A DNA stretch of 64,000 nucleotides from Bacteroidia bacterium (GTDB taxonomy: Bacteria; Bacteroidota; Bacteroidia; Chitinophagales; Chitinophagaceae). The position numbers were made by a program, and so were the translations under genes. The notes beneath the pieces were generated by a model, which made no database searches, was not told where the DNA came from, and saw nothing but the letters and a program-made list of their open reading frames with translations. This document shows positions 8,703-19,274 of the stretch, in pieces (the first letter of the stretch is position 1; each line of letters begins with the position of its first letter). The stretch is taken from the NCBI GenBank assembly GCA_030426665.1, contig JAUHYD010000017.1:1-64000 (forward strand), given 5' to 3'.

Positions 8703-8992
8703 ATTAATTTCCGCCAAAGTGCCATTGGGAGCTGATTTTAATTTATAAATTTTTCATTTTCTGAAATATAAAACGCCACTGTATAAGCGTGGGTCAATAA
8801 AGTGCACGGTCGAAGATGTTAACACGTTATCAGTGGTTAAAAATAACTTTCTATCTACATTATTTACGTTAACTTGTGATACAACTTCCAATAATAATGA
8901 TATATGATAATGTTTTATTGGATAATTGTAAAAATGTACCGAACAAACATTAAGTTTGTTGAGGCTACCTGACAAACCAACATTTTCGTTAC
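8703..8992. other. Intergenic region between two sensor kinases
   Basis: This AT-rich gap has no convincing ORF. It contains a 7-bp inverted repeat with a 5-base loop (AACAAAC at 8942-8948, GTTTGTT at 8954-8960) about 30 bases before the hybrid kinase start, and two GTTAAC words further upstream. These may be regulatory, but no known operator is recognised. Confidence 0.35.
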
Positions 8993-11900
8993 ATGAAGCG
9001 TTTAATTTCGATATTTCTCATATTTGGCATAGTCCTGTTTTTTCACGAAACCACAACGGCACAGAAATATGGGCAGAAGCACATCGATGCACTATTGAAG
9101 GAATTGGCAAAGTCCCGTCAGGATACTAACAAGGTCAATATTCTTTATGAACTGTCTACGGGATACTTTTATAGCAATACATCTAAGGGTATTAAGTATG
9201 GTGAAGAAGGAGTAGCACTCGCAAAACAATTGGGGTGGACCAAAGGGTTGGCAAAGCTTTACAATACGCTGGGAAATTGCAGCAGTTACGGACAGTCTTA
9301 CCAGAATGCATTGCTCTATTATCAGAAGAGTCTGAAGGCTGCGGAAGATATTGGCGAGAAAAGCCAGCAAGCTATAGCGCTAAAGAATATTGGCAACATT
9401 TATTCCTACAAAACCAAGGATTTTCCAAAGGCAATTGATTATTACCTCAAATGCCTAGCACTACTTAAGCAAATCGGTAGCGAACAGGAGCTATCGGAAA
9501 TACTTTCTGAAATTGGTACAGTCTATTATTTGCGCGCAGATTATAGCAAAGCAATCGATTATTTTCAGCAAGCGATGGCAAAGGGAGAGCTGGCAGGAGA
9601 TAAAATATCGGTCGCAGAAAATTTAAGTAATATAAGCTCCGTATATCAGAGACAAGCCAAGTATCCCGAAGCGCTGGATTATGCAGAAAAGGCGCAAAAG
9701 TTTCTGGAAGCTGCAGGAGACAAAAAGGGAGTTGCTGCGATTCTTTGGAAACAAGGAAATATTTACAACATTAAACGGGATTATCAATCTGCCCTTAACA
9801 AGTTCTCTGCAGCTTTGAAAATTGCAGAAGCTAAAGGCAATAAGTCATTAATTGCCGATAATTTGCAGAGCATCGGCGACGTGCAGATAAGTCAGGGAAA
9901 GTACTTGCCGGCTTTGTCGTCATTTTTGAGCGCTTTAAAGCTGAAAGAGAATACCAATGATAGGGGAGGGATAGGTAGCAATCTTTCTTATGTCGGTAAA
10001 TGTTATCAGGCATTGGCTGAGAACAAGGAAGGAGAAAAGCTCCCCGATTCTCTGGCAAACCTTTCAGAGGAAGTAATGTTGCAGCGTGCCAACTATTATC
10101 TCTCCAAATCAATTGATTTCCTAAAAGAAACAGGAGATTTTGAGCAACTGCAGGACACATATGAGCATCTGTCACAAGTTCAGCTAAAACAAGGGGATAA
10201 GACAGGCTCAAGAGAAAGTTATAAGCAACATAATGCGTACCTGGAGAGTATGTATAATCAGGAGAAGGGTGATGCGATTGCAAGGAAGGACATGCAATAT
10301 GTATTTGAGAAGAAGCAGGAAACGTTGAAACAAGAGAGCGAGCAAAAAGAAGTGGCATTGAATAAGGAAATGCAACTCAACAGCCTGCGTTACGAATATG
10401 AAAAGAAAAAGGCAGCTGCAAAATCTGAACATGAACGGCAACAGCTGATTTATGAAGAGCAGCTGAAGCAGGAGCAAATAAGTTATGAATATGAGCGTAA
10501 GCAAGCGCAAATGGAGGCGGCTGCAGCGCTGGCAAAGGCGACTCTGGAGAATCAGAATGCACTTGCTGAGATACGCCTTAAGGAAGCACGGCAACAGCGT
10601 TGGTATCTTATCATCGGTATCGTTTTATTGTTGCTGATGTCAGGAACAATATATAGCCGATTTACTAACGAGAAGAAAAACAAGCGGAAACTGGAGGAGA
10701 AGAACAAACAGATAGCCGCAGAAAAAGAAAATGCTGACCGTTTGAGAGTGCGCGCAGAAAACTCAGAGAAGTTTAAACAGATGTTTCTGGCAAATATGAG
10801 TCATGAGATTCGAACGCCAATGAATGCCGTTAGCGGTATGACAGCCATACTCATAGAGAAGGGGCCGAGAAACGATCAGGTCAGCTATTTGCAGGCAATA
10901 AGCAAGTCGTCTGATGTGCTGTTACACATTATTAACGATATCCTTGACCTTTCAAAAATTGAGGCGGGGAAAATGGACCTGGAGGAAATTGAATTCTCGA
11001 TGAAGGATACAGTCACTCAGGTTAAGGATACGTTGGCTCATCGGGCCGATGAAAAAGGTTTGCAGTTGATTGCAAATGTTCATGATTCTGTTTTTGATGT
11101 TGTCGTCGGAGACCCGTTCAGATTGAACCAGGTGTTGATTAACTTAGGTGGAAACGCGATCAAGTTTACTGAGCGCGGAAGTGTACAGATAGAGGTTACA
11201 GCCGAAGAAGACAAGGATGAAAAAATAACGGTAAGATTCTCGATTATAGATACGGGAATCGGAATCCCCAAGGATAAGATTAAAAACCTGTTCGGAGACT
11301 TTTCTCAAGTCAATAGTTCGGATACCCGCAAGTACGGGGGGACAGGACTGGGGTTGTCAATTTCCAAACAGCTCGTAGAGCTACATGGAGGAACTATTTT
11401 AGTGGAAAGTGAAGAAGGCAGCGGAACAACATTTTATTTTTCCGTCACGTACCCAAAGGGCTCACCTGAAAAACTTGCGCAAAGAATACAACAAGAAAAA
11501 AGAGCTGACGGAAGTATATTGAACGGTATGAGTATATTATTAGCCGATGATAATGAATACAATCGGATAGTAGTATACGAAACACTTATGCTGAAAGCAG
11601 ACGTTGAGATAGATAGTGTTATTAATGGTGAGGAGGCTGTACAAGCCATGAAAAAGAAGAATTATGACGTGGTATTGATGGATGTTCAGATGCCGGTAAT
11701 GAATGGTATTGAAGCTACAATTGCTATACGAAAGTTGGCGGCACCGAATAAGGATGTCCCGATAATTGCACTTACAGCAAGTACACTCAGGGCCGATATA
11801 GACAAGTGTATAAAAAGCGGAATGACATCTTATGTGCCTAAGCCGTTTAAAGCATGGCAGCTGATAAACACGCTCGCTGAAGTTACCGGTAGAAAGAAGC

Positions 11901-12313
11901 AGGGTGAGCCGATGCCCCAAACGCCGGAAAAAAAGGATAAGCCTAAGGTTGCGAAATCTGTGGCGGCAGGTGGTTCCGAGGAAATGGTAACGGATCCTGA
12001 TTACCTTCATAATTTTTGCGAGGGTGATGAAGCCAGGATTCAAAAATATATTAGGATGTATTTGAAGGGAGTCCCCGACTTTGTAGAGAAACTTAACGGT
12101 GCAATAGCAACAAAAGACTTTAAAGAGATTGCCTTAAGGATTCATGCATTTAAGCCCAATTGGTTGATAATGGGAATGAAAGGCACCGGGGAATTAGGAA
12201 GTAAAATTGAACATTTGTGTGCAGAGAAGAACGAATCCGCTTTCGAGTCTTCCAAGGATTTGTTGGCGCAAATTGAAAAGTCTGTAAAAGAATTGGGAAA
12301 TGGAAAGGCTTAG
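8993..12313 (+). CDS. TPR hybrid sensor kinase with REC and HPt domains
   Basis: The 1106-residue protein has a signal peptide (1-24) and a long array of TPR repeats (about 40-430) with recurrent NIG..Y....Y.KA..Y spacing. An extended Glu/Lys/Gln coiled coil (about 435-545), one TM helix (about 540-560) and a second coiled linker precede HisKA with [11 protein letters not shown] (His604) and an HATPase ([25 protein letters not shown]). A receiver domain (ADDNEYNR, phosphoacceptor Asp897 in [13 protein letters not shown]-terminal KPFK) and a C-terminal HPt domain (His1051 in RIHAFKPNW) follow. This is a complete internal phosphorelay whose final HPt must hand on to a separate regulator, not found in the window. 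The 290-bp gap from the preceding kinase suggests its own promoter. Confidence 0.92.
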   Translation: MKRLISIFLIFGIVLFFHETTTAQKYGQKHIDALLKELAKSRQDTNKVNILYELSTGYFYSNTSKGIKYGEEGVALAKQLGWTKGLAKLYNTLGNCSSYGQSYQNALLYYQKSLKAAEDIGEKSQQAIALKNIGNIYSYKTKDFPKAIDYYLKCLALLKQIGSEQELSEILSEIGTVYYLRADYSKAIDYFQQAMAKGELAGDKISVAENLSNISSVYQRQAKYPEALDYAEKAQKFLEAAGDKKGVAAILWKQGNIYNIKRDYQSALNKFSAALKIAEAKGNKSLIADNLQSIGDVQISQGKYLPALSSFLSALKLKENTNDRGGIGSNLSYVGKCYQALAENKEGEKLPDSLANLSEEVMLQRANYYLSKSIDFLKETGDFEQLQDTYEHLSQVQLKQGDKTGSRESYKQHNAYLESMYNQEKGDAIARKDMQYVFEKKQETLKQESEQKEVALNKEMQLNSLRYEYEKKKAAAKSEHERQQLIYEEQLKQEQISYEYERKQAQMEAAAALAKATLENQNALAEIRLKEARQQRWYLIIGIVLLLLMSGTIYSRFTNEKKNKRKLEEKNKQIAAEKENADRLRVRAENSEKFKQMFLANMSHEIRTPMNAVSGMTAILIEKGPRNDQVSYLQAISKSSDVLLHIINDILDLSKIEAGKMDLEEIEFSMKDTVTQVKDTLAHRADEKGLQLIANVHDSVFDVVVGDPFRLNQVLINLGGNAIKFTERGSVQIEVTAEEDKDEKITVRFSIIDTGIGIPKDKIKNLFGDFSQVNSSDTRKYGGTGLGLSISKQLVELHGGTILVESEEGSGTTFYFSVTYPKGSPEKLAQRIQQEKRADGSILNGMSILLADDNEYNRIVVYETLMLKADVEIDSVINGEEAVQAMKKKNYDVVLMDVQMPVMNGIEATIAIRKLAAPNKDVPIIALTASTLRADIDKCIKSGMTSYVPKPFKAWQLINTLAEVTGRKKQGEPMPQTPEKKDKPKVAKSVAAGGSEEMVTDPDYLHNFCEGDEARIQKYIRMYLKGVPDFVEKLNGAIATKDFKEIALRIHAFKPNWLIMGMKGTGELGSKIEHLCAEKNESAFESSKDLLAQIEKSVKELGNGKA

Positions 12314-12401
12314 CCATATTGCAGTGCAAAAAATGTTTGGGGTGGTTATTTATTTTTTGACAGAATAAGAGCATCGCTTACTTTTATAAAAAAATTATTT
12401 T

Positions 12402-12875
12402 ATGGCAATTGAGATTGGACAAGCGGCTCCTGACTTTTCGCTTCGGGACACCGAGAAAAATATTGTTACACTTTCTGAGCAGCGCGGAAAAAGTGTTTTG
12501 CTGTTATTTTTTCCTTTGGCATTTACCGGTACCTGTACTAAGGAGCTCTGCATGACCAGAGACAGTATGTCGGCATATAACAACATGAATACAACGGTTT
12601 ATGGTATTTCCGTTGATTCTCTTTTTTCTCTCGGAAAGTACAAAGAAGAACAGAATTTCAACTTCACGCTCCTCAGCGATTTTAATAAAAAGGTTTCCGG
12701 TGACTATGGTTGCCTGTACGAACACTTTTTTAACGATATGGACGGTGTTGCAAAACGGTCTGCATTTGTAATAGATGCAGCCGGACTGATACAGTATGCC
12801 GAAGTGTTAGAAGATGCTCGAGAGATTCCTGATTTCGATGCAATAAAAAAGTGTCTTGAGCAAATAAATAGTTAA
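12402..12875 (+). CDS. Peroxiredoxin (AhpC/TSA superfamily, PrxQ/AhpE type)
   Basis: The 157-residue cytoplasmic protein has the thioredoxin-like peroxiredoxin core: APDFSLRD, then FFPLAFTGTCTKELC, with peroxidatic Cys45 after Thr42 and a second Cys50 five residues on. That spacing is the resolving-Cys position of many PrxQ/BCP enzymes. GISVDSLFSLGKYKE and FTLLSDF follow in the expected order. It should reduce hydrogen peroxide and organic hydroperoxides using a thioredoxin-type partner. It lies 88 bp after the hybrid kinase and 35 bp before a T9SS cargo gene. A role in stress defence is general; no specific regulator site was found. Confidence 0.88.
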   Translation: MAIEIGQAAPDFSLRDTEKNIVTLSEQRGKSVLLLFFPLAFTGTCTKELCMTRDSMSAYNNMNTTVYGISVDSLFSLGKYKEEQNFNFTLLSDFNKKVSGDYGCLYEHFFNDMDGVAKRSAFVIDAAGLIQYAEVLEDAREIPDFDAIKKCLEQINS

Positions 12876-12880
12876 TTTTG
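12873..12880 (+). promoter_or_regulatory. Possible -7 box TAATTTTG before the T9SS cargo gene
   Basis: An exact TAnnTTTG match overlaps the peroxiredoxin stop codon, 30 bases before the next ATG. The nearest upstream TTG (12856-12858) is only 14 bases away, shorter than usual, so this is tentative. Confidence 0.3.
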
Positions 12881-12910
12881 CTTCTACTATAAATTGAATA
12901 ATTCAACGGA

Positions 12911-13927
12911 ATGAAAAAGTTAATATTATCAGCATTCTCACTGTTTTCAGCAACCGCATTGTTTGCGCAACCCATTCTTAATGCAGGAATGGAGGCATGG
13001 CGCGGAGGTAGTACCGGCATATTTCCGCACACGGTACCTGTAGCCGCTCCTACGGAATGGTTTGGTTTAGATTCGTTGGTCATTGGCTATGCTCAGTTTG
13101 CTGGTTTGGCAGGTTTGATTACTGTTGGCTCCGATTTTCACCAACAGGTTTTTCAGGAAAGTACTATCGTTCATTCCGGCAGTTCGTCGGCTAAGATTGT
13201 TACGGCCAAGCAGGATACTCTGGGTATGATACCAGGCATGTTGTCTAATGCGAAAATTGATGTTGATGTAGCAACGCTTATGGCCGGAGGAGACCCTATG
13301 GACGCATTTATTTTTAGTGGTGGTACAAACTTAACATTGAGACCGAGTACCGTGAGTGCCTGGGTTTCCTACCTTCCCGGAATTGATACCTCCACTGGTA
13401 TGATGGGGGGAGCGGATGAGGGGGTGATGACCGTTCAGGTTATTGCTACAATTTCTGGTTTTGATTCGGTTGTTGGTGTCGGATTTGTAAATATCACGCC
13501 GTCCACTTCTTTTGTCGAAGTAACCGCACCTGTTACATATACTACTACAGCATATGATGTGTCTAATCTGAGAATTATTTTTGTAAGTAGCGGTGGCTCA
13601 GGAGCCGGATTGGAGAATAGTACGCTTTATGTAGACGATGTCTCTATGGTTGGAGTTCCTCAATCTGTTGGTCAGGTGTCTTCAGGTAGCGAGCTATTCC
13701 ATATATTTCCAAACCCTGCGGAGAATATAGTAAATGTAACGGGCAGTAACGGCGAAGGTTATTCCTTTGTTTTATATGACATTTCAGGTAAGAAGGTAGC
13801 CGAACAGATACTTAGTGATACAAATCAATTAGATGTTTCAGCTCAGGCGTCCGGTGTATATTTTTATTCAATTATAGATTCGGATGGTGTAATTGCCCAA
13901 CGAGGAAAGTTGAGTTTGACAAATTAA
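12911..13927 (+). CDS. Secreted protein with PCMD-like domain and T9SS sorting domain
   Basis: The 338-residue product has a signal peptide (1-19, ending LFAQ). An all-beta N-terminal region starts N-G-MEAW and includes STIVHSGSSSAKIVTAKQ and the late LYVDDVSMV strand, the layout of carbohydrate-binding jelly-roll/PCMD-like domains common in Bacteroidota. A type A T9SS C-terminal domain occupies about residues 265-338 (HIFPNPAENIVNV, YDISGKKV, ASGVYFYSI). It should be exported through T9SS and sit on the surface or be released. No enzyme active site is visible. It is 35 bp after the peroxiredoxin gene. PCMD is a resemblance only. Confidence 0.8.
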   Translation: MKKLILSAFSLFSATALFAQPILNAGMEAWRGGSTGIFPHTVPVAAPTEWFGLDSLVIGYAQFAGLAGLITVGSDFHQQVFQESTIVHSGSSSAKIVTAKQDTLGMIPGMLSNAKIDVDVATLMAGGDPMDAFIFSGGTNLTLRPSTVSAWVSYLPGIDTSTGMMGGADEGVMTVQVIATISGFDSVVGVGFVNITPSTSFVEVTAPVTYTTTAYDVSNLRIIFVSSGGSGAGLENSTLYVDDVSMVGVPQSVGQVSSGSELFHIFPNPAENIVNVTGSNGEGYSFVLYDISGKKVAEQILSDTNQLDVSAQASGVYFYSIIDSDGVIAQRGKLSLTN

Positions 13928-14064
13928 TTTGTAATAGACAGCTTCTTACAGTACACTCTATTGATTAACAATAGTTTGCGTTTTACTTTGAGTGTTGCAT
14001 AATATGATGGTCCTGTACGTGGCTATCGATTCTAATATATTTCATGTTTTTTCAGGATAATTAT

Positions 14065-14072
14065 TATTTTTG
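14065..14072 (+). promoter_or_regulatory. -7 box TATTTTTG close to the glycosyltransferase start
   Basis: An exact TAnnTTTG match ends 9 bases before the ATG at 14082. If used, transcription would begin within a few bases of the start codon, giving an almost leaderless mRNA. Confidence 0.35.
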
Positions 14073-14081
14073 CGTCCTCTC

Positions 14082-14834
14082 ATGCTAAACGGTAAAAAAA
14101 TAGTGGTTGTCTTGCCTGCATATAATGCAGCACTCACCCTTGAACGTACATATAAGGAAATACCATTTGACATTGTCGATGATGTCGTATTGGTTGATGA
14201 TAACAGTCGCGATGATACGGTAGCCGAAGGAGAGCGTTTGGGTATCAGGCATATAATCAAGCATGAGGTCAACAAAGGATACGGCGGTAACCAAAAGAGC
14301 TGTTATGCAAAGGCTTTGGAGATTAATGCGGACATAGTTATAATGTTGCATCCTGACTATCAGTACACTCCGAAGTTGATACATGCTGTATCTTCTATAA
14401 TTGCTATGGAAGTGTATCCTGTAGTCTTGGCGTCCCGGATATTAGGGAAAGGCGCTTTGAGAGGAGGAATGCCGAAATATAAGTACTTCTTTAACAGGTG
14501 TCTTACATTATTTGAAAATATTATGCTCGGTCAAAAGCTAAGCGAATATCATACCGGTTATCGGGCGTTTAGTGCAGAGGTTATCAAGTCGCTTAACTTC
14601 ACTCATACAAGTGACGATTTCGTGTTTGATAATGAGATGATTTCGCAGATTTTCATGAACGGCTTCGAAATTGCAGAAGTTACATGTCCTACCAAATACT
14701 TTGAAGAAGCTTCAAGTATCAACTTCTCGCGAAGCATGAAGTACGGACGCGGAGTTCTACGTGTGTCATTTGCACACAGGCTGCATAAGTGGGGCTTGCT
14801 TAAAAGCAAGTTGTATCTACCCAAAGGCTCCTAG
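14082..14834 (+). CDS. Glycosyltransferase family 2 (dolichyl-phosphate mannosyltransferase-like)
   Basis: I place the start at the ATG at 14082 (250 residues); a TTG at 14070 is in frame but overlaps the promoter-like box. The GT-A nucleotide-sugar fold is clear: VVVLPAYNAALTLERT at the N-terminus, VLVDDNSRDDT with the acidic pair, and HPDYQYTP supplying the DxD-like metal site. Later come the RILGKGALRGGMPKYKYFFNR and EYHTGYRAFS segments seen in polyprenyl-phosphate sugar transferases. No C-terminal membrane helices are present, so it is the short soluble form. It probably adds a sugar to a lipid carrier or glycan; donor and acceptor are unknown. It stands alone between a T9SS cargo gene and clpB. 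Confidence 0.85.
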   Translation: MLNGKKIVVVLPAYNAALTLERTYKEIPFDIVDDVVLVDDNSRDDTVAEGERLGIRHIIKHEVNKGYGGNQKSCYAKALEINADIVIMLHPDYQYTPKLIHAVSSIIAMEVYPVVLASRILGKGALRGGMPKYKYFFNRCLTLFENIMLGQKLSEYHTGYRAFSAEVIKSLNFTHTSDDFVFDNEMISQIFMNGFEIAEVTCPTKYFEEASSINFSRSMKYGRGVLRVSFAHRLHKWGLLKSKLYLPKGS

Positions 14835-14919
14835 TAGTACTTATTTTCTTTTTCATTTTTGGGTTCACTTGATAGTGTTGTTGCAAACTATCCTGCACCG
14901 TCGTTTTGCGTGCTATGCA

Positions 14920-15024
14920 CTGACAGAATGATACGGAAAGTAGGTCCGTACGGGACAAATTGTCGCTGAATTATTAAAATATATGACATAATTTCAGATA
15001 AATAAGATTGGAACGGTTTTTAAT
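14920..15024 (+). promoter_or_regulatory. clpB upstream region: TGnCA-type motifs and sigma-54-like element
   Basis: Three elements stand out before clpB: CTGACAGAATGATAC (14920-14934), the odd palindrome GACAAATTGTC (14954-14964) and TTGGAACGGTTTTTAAT (15008-15024). The last resembles a sigma-54 -24/-12 promoter except that its -12 GC is replaced. No CIRCE element is present. Similar words occur upstream of groES, which suggests shared heat-shock control (inference). Confidence 0.4.
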
Positions 15025-15048
15025 GATAGTAAAGTAAACGACTATTAT

Positions 15049-17661
15049 ATGAATCTGAATAATTTTACCATAAAAGCACAGGAGATTGTGCAACAAGCAC
15101 AACAAGTTGCGTTCAATAGCAGGAACCCCTCTATTGAAACAGCACATTTTTTAAAGGCACTTTTAGACGATACCGAAGGTCCAATCCATTTCCTACTGAA
15201 GAAGAATAACGTGAACATAGGCTTTGTAGAAAGCAAGCTAGCGGAACAGATAAAGAAATTGCCTACCGTAGAGGGTGGAGAACCGGCACAATCATTGAGC
15301 CGGGACGCCAACAATGCAATGTTGAAGACTTCAAATGTACTAAAGACATTTGGCGATGAATTTGTGACGCAGGAGCACATGCTTATTGCTATTTTACAAG
15401 TCAATGATGATACCAGCAAACTATTGAAGGATGCAGGCCTTTCTGAGAAAGGTGTTATTGCGGCAATAAAAGAGTTGAGAAAAGGAAGTACAGTTAATTC
15501 TCAGACTTCTGAGCAGCAGTATAACTCCTTGCAGCGGTATGCAAAGAATCTTAACGAGATGGCCCGTAATGGGAAGTTGGACCCGGTTATTGGCAGGGAC
15601 GAAGAAATTCGTAGAACGCTGCATATCCTGTCCCGCAGGTCTAAGAATAACCCTATTTTAGTAGGTGAGCCAGGAGTCGGTAAGACGGCAATCGTAGAGG
15701 GGTTGGCTCATAGAATCATTAACGGTGATGTTCCGGATAACCTCAATTCGAAAATTATTTATGCGCTCGATATGGGGGCGTTGATGGCAGGTGCGAAATA
15801 CAGAGGTGAGTTTGAAGAGCGACTAAAGGCCGTAATCAAAGAGGTTACAGAAAGCGATGGTTCCGTTATTTTGTTTATAGATGAAATACATACACTTATC
15901 GGAGCGGGTGCAATGGAAGGTGCTATGGATGCAGCCAATATCCTCAAACCGGCTTTGGCAAGAGGAGAGTTGAGAGCCATTGGTGCCACGACATTGACAG
16001 AGTATCAGAAATATTTTGAGAAAGACAAGGCGCTGGAGCGCAGGTTTCAGAAGGTGTTTGTTAATGAGCCCAGTACAGATGATGCTATATCTATTTTGCG
16101 AGGTTTAAAAGATAGATATGAGAGCCACCATCAGGTGCGGATCAAAGATGAAGCGATTATTGCAGCCGTCGAGCTTTCGGACAGATATATTGCTGACCGG
16201 TTCCTTCCGGATAAGGCGATTGACCTTATTGATGAAAGCGCAGCGAAACTAAAGCTGGAGTTGAACTCTATGCCCGAAGAATTAGATGAGCTAGAACGCC
16301 GTATTCGTCAATTGGAAATTGAAAAAGTCGCTATCAAGAGAGAAAAAGATGAAGGCAAACTTAAGGAGCTTGGTCAGGAAATAAGTGAGCTTACTTTAGA
16401 AAGAGATACACTGAAAGGAAAATGGTCTGAGGAGAAGGAAATAGTAGATAAGATTAATAAAGCTAAGAACAGCATCGAGCAATTAAAACTTGAGGCTGAA
16501 CAGGCCGAGCGTGAGGGCAATTATGGGCGAGTGGCTGAGATTAGATATGGTAAAGTGCAGGAGCAAGAAGCTATCGTAGACAGATATTCAAGAGAGTTGG
16601 ACGAACTGGGAGAGCAATCCAAAAGGTTGTTGAAAGAAGAGGTAGATGCGGAGGACATTGCAGAAAATGTAGCAAAAGCTACAGGAATTCCGGTGGCAAG
16701 AATGATGCAGAGCGAACGCGAGAAACTGCTGCATCTGGAAGATGAATTGCACAAAAGGGTAGTAGGGCAAGAAGAAGCTATTACTGCAGTATCAGACGCT
16801 ATCAGGAGAGGTAGGGCTGGGTTGCAGGATCCTCGTAAACCAATCGGTTCTTTCATCTTCCTCGGTACGACCGGTGTAGGTAAAACGGAACTTGCAAAGG
16901 CATTGGCAGAAATTTTGTTTGATGACGAAAGCATGCTAACCCGTATAGATATGAGTGAGTATCAGGAGAAGCACAGTGTTAGTCGCTTGGTTGGAGCTCC
17001 TCCGGGATACGTAGGGTATGACGAAGGGGGGCAACTTACAGAAGCAGTAAGAAGAAAGCCATATAGCGTGGTGCTGCTCGATGAAATAGAAAAAGCACAC
17101 CCCGATGTTAGCAACATTTTGTTGCAGGTTCTCGATGATGGTCGGCTTACCGACAATAAGGGTAGGGTAGTGAACTTCAAAAACACTATCCTTATCATGA
17201 CCAGCAATATGGGAAGCCTGCTTATTCAGGAAAACTTTGCCGACCTGCACGGGAAGGACATTGATGCTGTAACCGAGTCAACCAGAGAGCAGGTAATTGA
17301 GTTGTTACGGCAAACATTGCGCCCGGAGTTCCTCAACCGGATTGATGATATCATAATGTTCCACCCTTTAATGAAAGAAGAGATAAAGGGAATTATTAAG
17401 ATTCAATTGGAATCTCTGAAAAAGCAATTGGCCAGACAAGGGATAGAACTACAGTTTACTGAATATGCGCTTGACTTCATTGTGGAACGTGGTTTTGACC
17501 CGCAGTACGGTGCCAGACCACTGAAGAGAGTCATTCAGAAAGACATAATTAATTTATTGAGCAAAAAAATAATTGCCGGTGAAGTAGATAAACAAAGGCC
17601 GATGCTAATAGATGTGTTTGAAGATACCGTGGTTATCAGGAATGAAGCGAAGAATAATTAA
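15049..17661 (+). CDS. clpB: ATP-dependent disaggregase ClpB
   Basis: The 870-residue protein is full length for ClpB. It has the N-terminal Clp repeat domain (about 1-145) and a first AAA+ module with Walker A GEPGVGKT (about 206-213) and Walker [10 protein letters not shown]. The M-domain coiled coil (about 410-525) distinguishes ClpB from ClpA/ClpC. The second AAA+ module has GTTGVGKT (about 606-613), [14 protein letters not shown] and a C-terminal D2 small domain ([13 protein letters not shown]). With DnaK it pulls polypeptides out of aggregates after heat stress. It is monocistronic and ends at a strong terminator. The upstream region carries motifs similar to those before groES. Confidence 0.97.
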   Translation: MNLNNFTIKAQEIVQQAQQVAFNSRNPSIETAHFLKALLDDTEGPIHFLLKKNNVNIGFVESKLAEQIKKLPTVEGGEPAQSLSRDANNAMLKTSNVLKTFGDEFVTQEHMLIAILQVNDDTSKLLKDAGLSEKGVIAAIKELRKGSTVNSQTSEQQYNSLQRYAKNLNEMARNGKLDPVIGRDEEIRRTLHILSRRSKNNPILVGEPGVGKTAIVEGLAHRIINGDVPDNLNSKIIYALDMGALMAGAKYRGEFEERLKAVIKEVTESDGSVILFIDEIHTLIGAGAMEGAMDAANILKPALARGELRAIGATTLTEYQKYFEKDKALERRFQKVFVNEPSTDDAISILRGLKDRYESHHQVRIKDEAIIAAVELSDRYIADRFLPDKAIDLIDESAAKLKLELNSMPEELDELERRIRQLEIEKVAIKREKDEGKLKELGQEISELTLERDTLKGKWSEEKEIVDKINKAKNSIEQLKLEAEQAEREGNYGRVAEIRYGKVQEQEAIVDRYSRELDELGEQSKRLLKEEVDAEDIAENVAKATGIPVARMMQSEREKLLHLEDELHKRVVGQEEAITAVSDAIRRGRAGLQDPRKPIGSFIFLGTTGVGKTELAKALAEILFDDESMLTRIDMSEYQEKHSVSRLVGAPPGYVGYDEGGQLTEAVRRKPYSVVLLDEIEKAHPDVSNILLQVLDDGRLTDNKGRVVNFKNTILIMTSNMGSLLIQENFADLHGKDIDAVTESTREQVIELLRQTLRPEFLNRIDDIIMFHPLMKEEIKGIIKIQLESLKKQLARQGIELQFTEYALDFIVERGFDPQYGARPLKRVIQKDIINLLSKKIIAGEVDKQRPMLIDVFEDTVVIRNEAKNN

Positions 17662-17787
17662 AACGCGCTCAAACGCAAAAAGCATCCGGTCATTAGCAAA
17701 CAATAGAAAGTGTCATTTGGTATATTTATAAATATATATGTTCTGATTGTTCGCTGAGTTTTAACTGTAAGTTATTATTATTGATTC

Positions 17788-17818
17788 AAAATGCCCTGTC
17801 TGGCAAACAGGGCATTTT
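17788..17818 (+). terminator. Rho-independent terminator downstream of clpB
   Basis: A perfect 12-bp stem pairs 17788-17799 (AAAATGCCCTGT) with 17807-17818 (ACAGGGCATTTT) across a 7-base loop. It is followed by G and nine T. It lies about 125 bases after the clpB stop. Confidence 0.85.
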
Positions 17819-17961
17819 GTTTTTTTTAAACATACATGTTTTCTTTTAAGTAAATGTGAAAGTTGGCATGGATATTGCGCTCACTAAACATATTCAGCCT
17901 CTGTTCACCTTATCGCTCATTTTTGGTTTGCGCAGCACCGCTAAAGTGCGTTAAAAGCATC

Positions 17962-18002
17962 ATCACATTTCTATACTGATATCCTCAGGTTGGAAATGTG
18001 AT
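17962..18002. repeat. 10-bp inverted repeat in the clpB-dapA gap
   Basis: ATCACATTTC at 17962-17971 pairs perfectly with GAAATGTGAT at 17993-18002 across 21 bases, followed by TTTATATTT on plus. It could be a second terminator or a protein site. The rest of 17662-18092 holds no gene that I can support. Confidence 0.3.
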
Positions 18003-18039
18003 TTTATATTTAGGTAATTTGGTCGAAGCCTACCCAGCA

Positions 18040-18073
18040 AAGAAGCCCCATTTATTGAAAAATGAGGCTTCTT
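18040..18073 (-). terminator. Terminator-like hairpin after dapA
   Basis: Bases 18040-18053 (AAGAAGCCCCATTT) pair with 18060-18073 (AAATGAGGCTTCTT) with one C/A mismatch and a 6-base loop. It lies 20 bases beyond the dapA stop on the minus strand. No long T run follows on that strand, so strength is uncertain. Confidence 0.5.
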
Positions 18074-18092
18074 GATATTATTTAGTGTATAT

Positions 18093-18974
18093 CTATTCTC
18101 CTTTCAGGAATTGAGAAATTTTCTTTTCGGTAGCAGCACTTACAGGTACCAACGGTAAGCGCAGGTTTTGTTCACATAGCCCTAAGTGCTTTAATACACA
18201 TTTTACACCGGCCGGATTGCCATCTGCGAACAAAAGGTCCATGCCCTGAATCATTTTATAGAATATTTTTCGTGCTTTGTCAAACTTGCCGACTATTGCA
18301 AGGTTAATAATATCCGTCATTTCTTTAGTGAAGCAATTTGCTGCTACTGAAATTATTCCTTCCATTCCTATTGCCATCTGTGCAAGCGCCAGGTTGTCGT
18401 CGCCGGAAAGTACGATGAAGTTATCCGGCTTTTTTTCTATTAGCTCAATGCACTGAACGATATTTCCGCTGGCTTCTTTTACAGCAATAATATTAGAGAA
18501 GTCATTTGCCAGCCTTACAATGGTTTCCGGAAGCATATTGCAACCTGTTCGCCCGGGTACATTGTACAATATAATTGGTTTTGATGTGTTCTCGGCAATT
18601 GCCTTGAAATGCTGATATATCCCCTCCTGTGTTGGTTTATTGTAATAGGGAACTACGCACAACAAAGCTTCAACACCTTTCAGGTTGAACTCCTTGAGCA
18701 TACCTAAGACTTCCTGAGTGTTATTGCCACCGAGCCCGCATACGACTGGAATCTCGCCATTGCTTTGGCGAATCACAGTATCTAATACTGCCTGCTTTTC
18801 TGGAAATGTTAGTGTCGGTGTCTCGGCAGTTGTTCCTAACGCTACAAGAAAGTCAACTCCGCCCTTAATAGTGTGTGTAATGATTGCCTCTAGTGCATTG
18901 TGGTCAATTTCTCCGTTTTTTTGAAATGGCGTAACTAATGCTACACCTGTACCTTTAAGTTGTTGATAAGCCAT
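18093..18974 (-). CDS. dapA: 4-hydroxy-tetrahydrodipicolinate synthase
   Basis: The 293-residue protein is the usual length for DapA, a TIM-barrel aldolase that condenses pyruvate with aspartate semialdehyde in lysine and diaminopimelate synthesis. Visible signatures include GTGVALVTPF at the start, LVALGTTAETPTL (the GTTGE-type substrate loop, here GTTAE), YNVPGRTGCNM with the catalytic Tyr, and IIAVKEASGN with the Schiff-base Lys. The Gly-to-Ala change in the GTT-E loop is conservative and common. The product feeds peptidoglycan cross-bridge synthesis. It is a single gene facing clpB, with a long AT-rich region upstream. Confidence 0.95.
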   Translation of the reverse strand: MAYQQLKGTGVALVTPFQKNGEIDHNALEAIITHTIKGGVDFLVALGTTAETPTLTFPEKQAVLDTVIRQSNGEIPVVCGLGGNNTQEVLGMLKEFNLKGVEALLCVVPYYNKPTQEGIYQHFKAIAENTSKPIILYNVPGRTGCNMLPETIVRLANDFSNIIAVKEASGNIVQCIELIEKKPDNFIVLSGDDNLALAQMAIGMEGIISVAANCFTKEMTDIINLAIVGKFDKARKIFYKMIQGMDLLFADGNPAGVKCVLKHLGLCEQNLRLPLVPVSAATEKKISQFLKGE

Positions 18975-19274
18975 TGTTGGTTTTTTATATAATATATGAT
19001 AAAAGTTTTAGCATATGATGATGCCACGGAATAGCAGGGAATGCAGAGTGCTTTTTCAACAAAGGAGAAGTGATTACTAAACACTTTTTAGCAATTTTAA
19101 GTCTAAGAATGCGACGTAGTTCTTACTACTAAGGTACGGAAGTTACGACTAGGATTCAAGCAAACGGAGTAAATAATTAAATATATAATTATGTTTTATG
19201 TTTTATATATGTTGCCAAACAACTTATATGTTATCGTAAAAATATTTCATTACGCCAAGGTGGTATTTGTACAA
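18975..19274. other. AT-rich intergenic region between dapA and accA
   Basis: No ORF, tRNA or terminator that I can support. The stretch 19170-19215 is extremely AT-rich (repeated TATATAATTATGTTTTA-like words). It lies upstream of dapA (minus) and downstream of accA (minus). Confidence 0.4.

Noticed and set aside
8754-8975. Minus ORF in the kinase intergenic gap
   Set aside because: AT-rich chance frame with no start context or similarity; the region looks regulatory.
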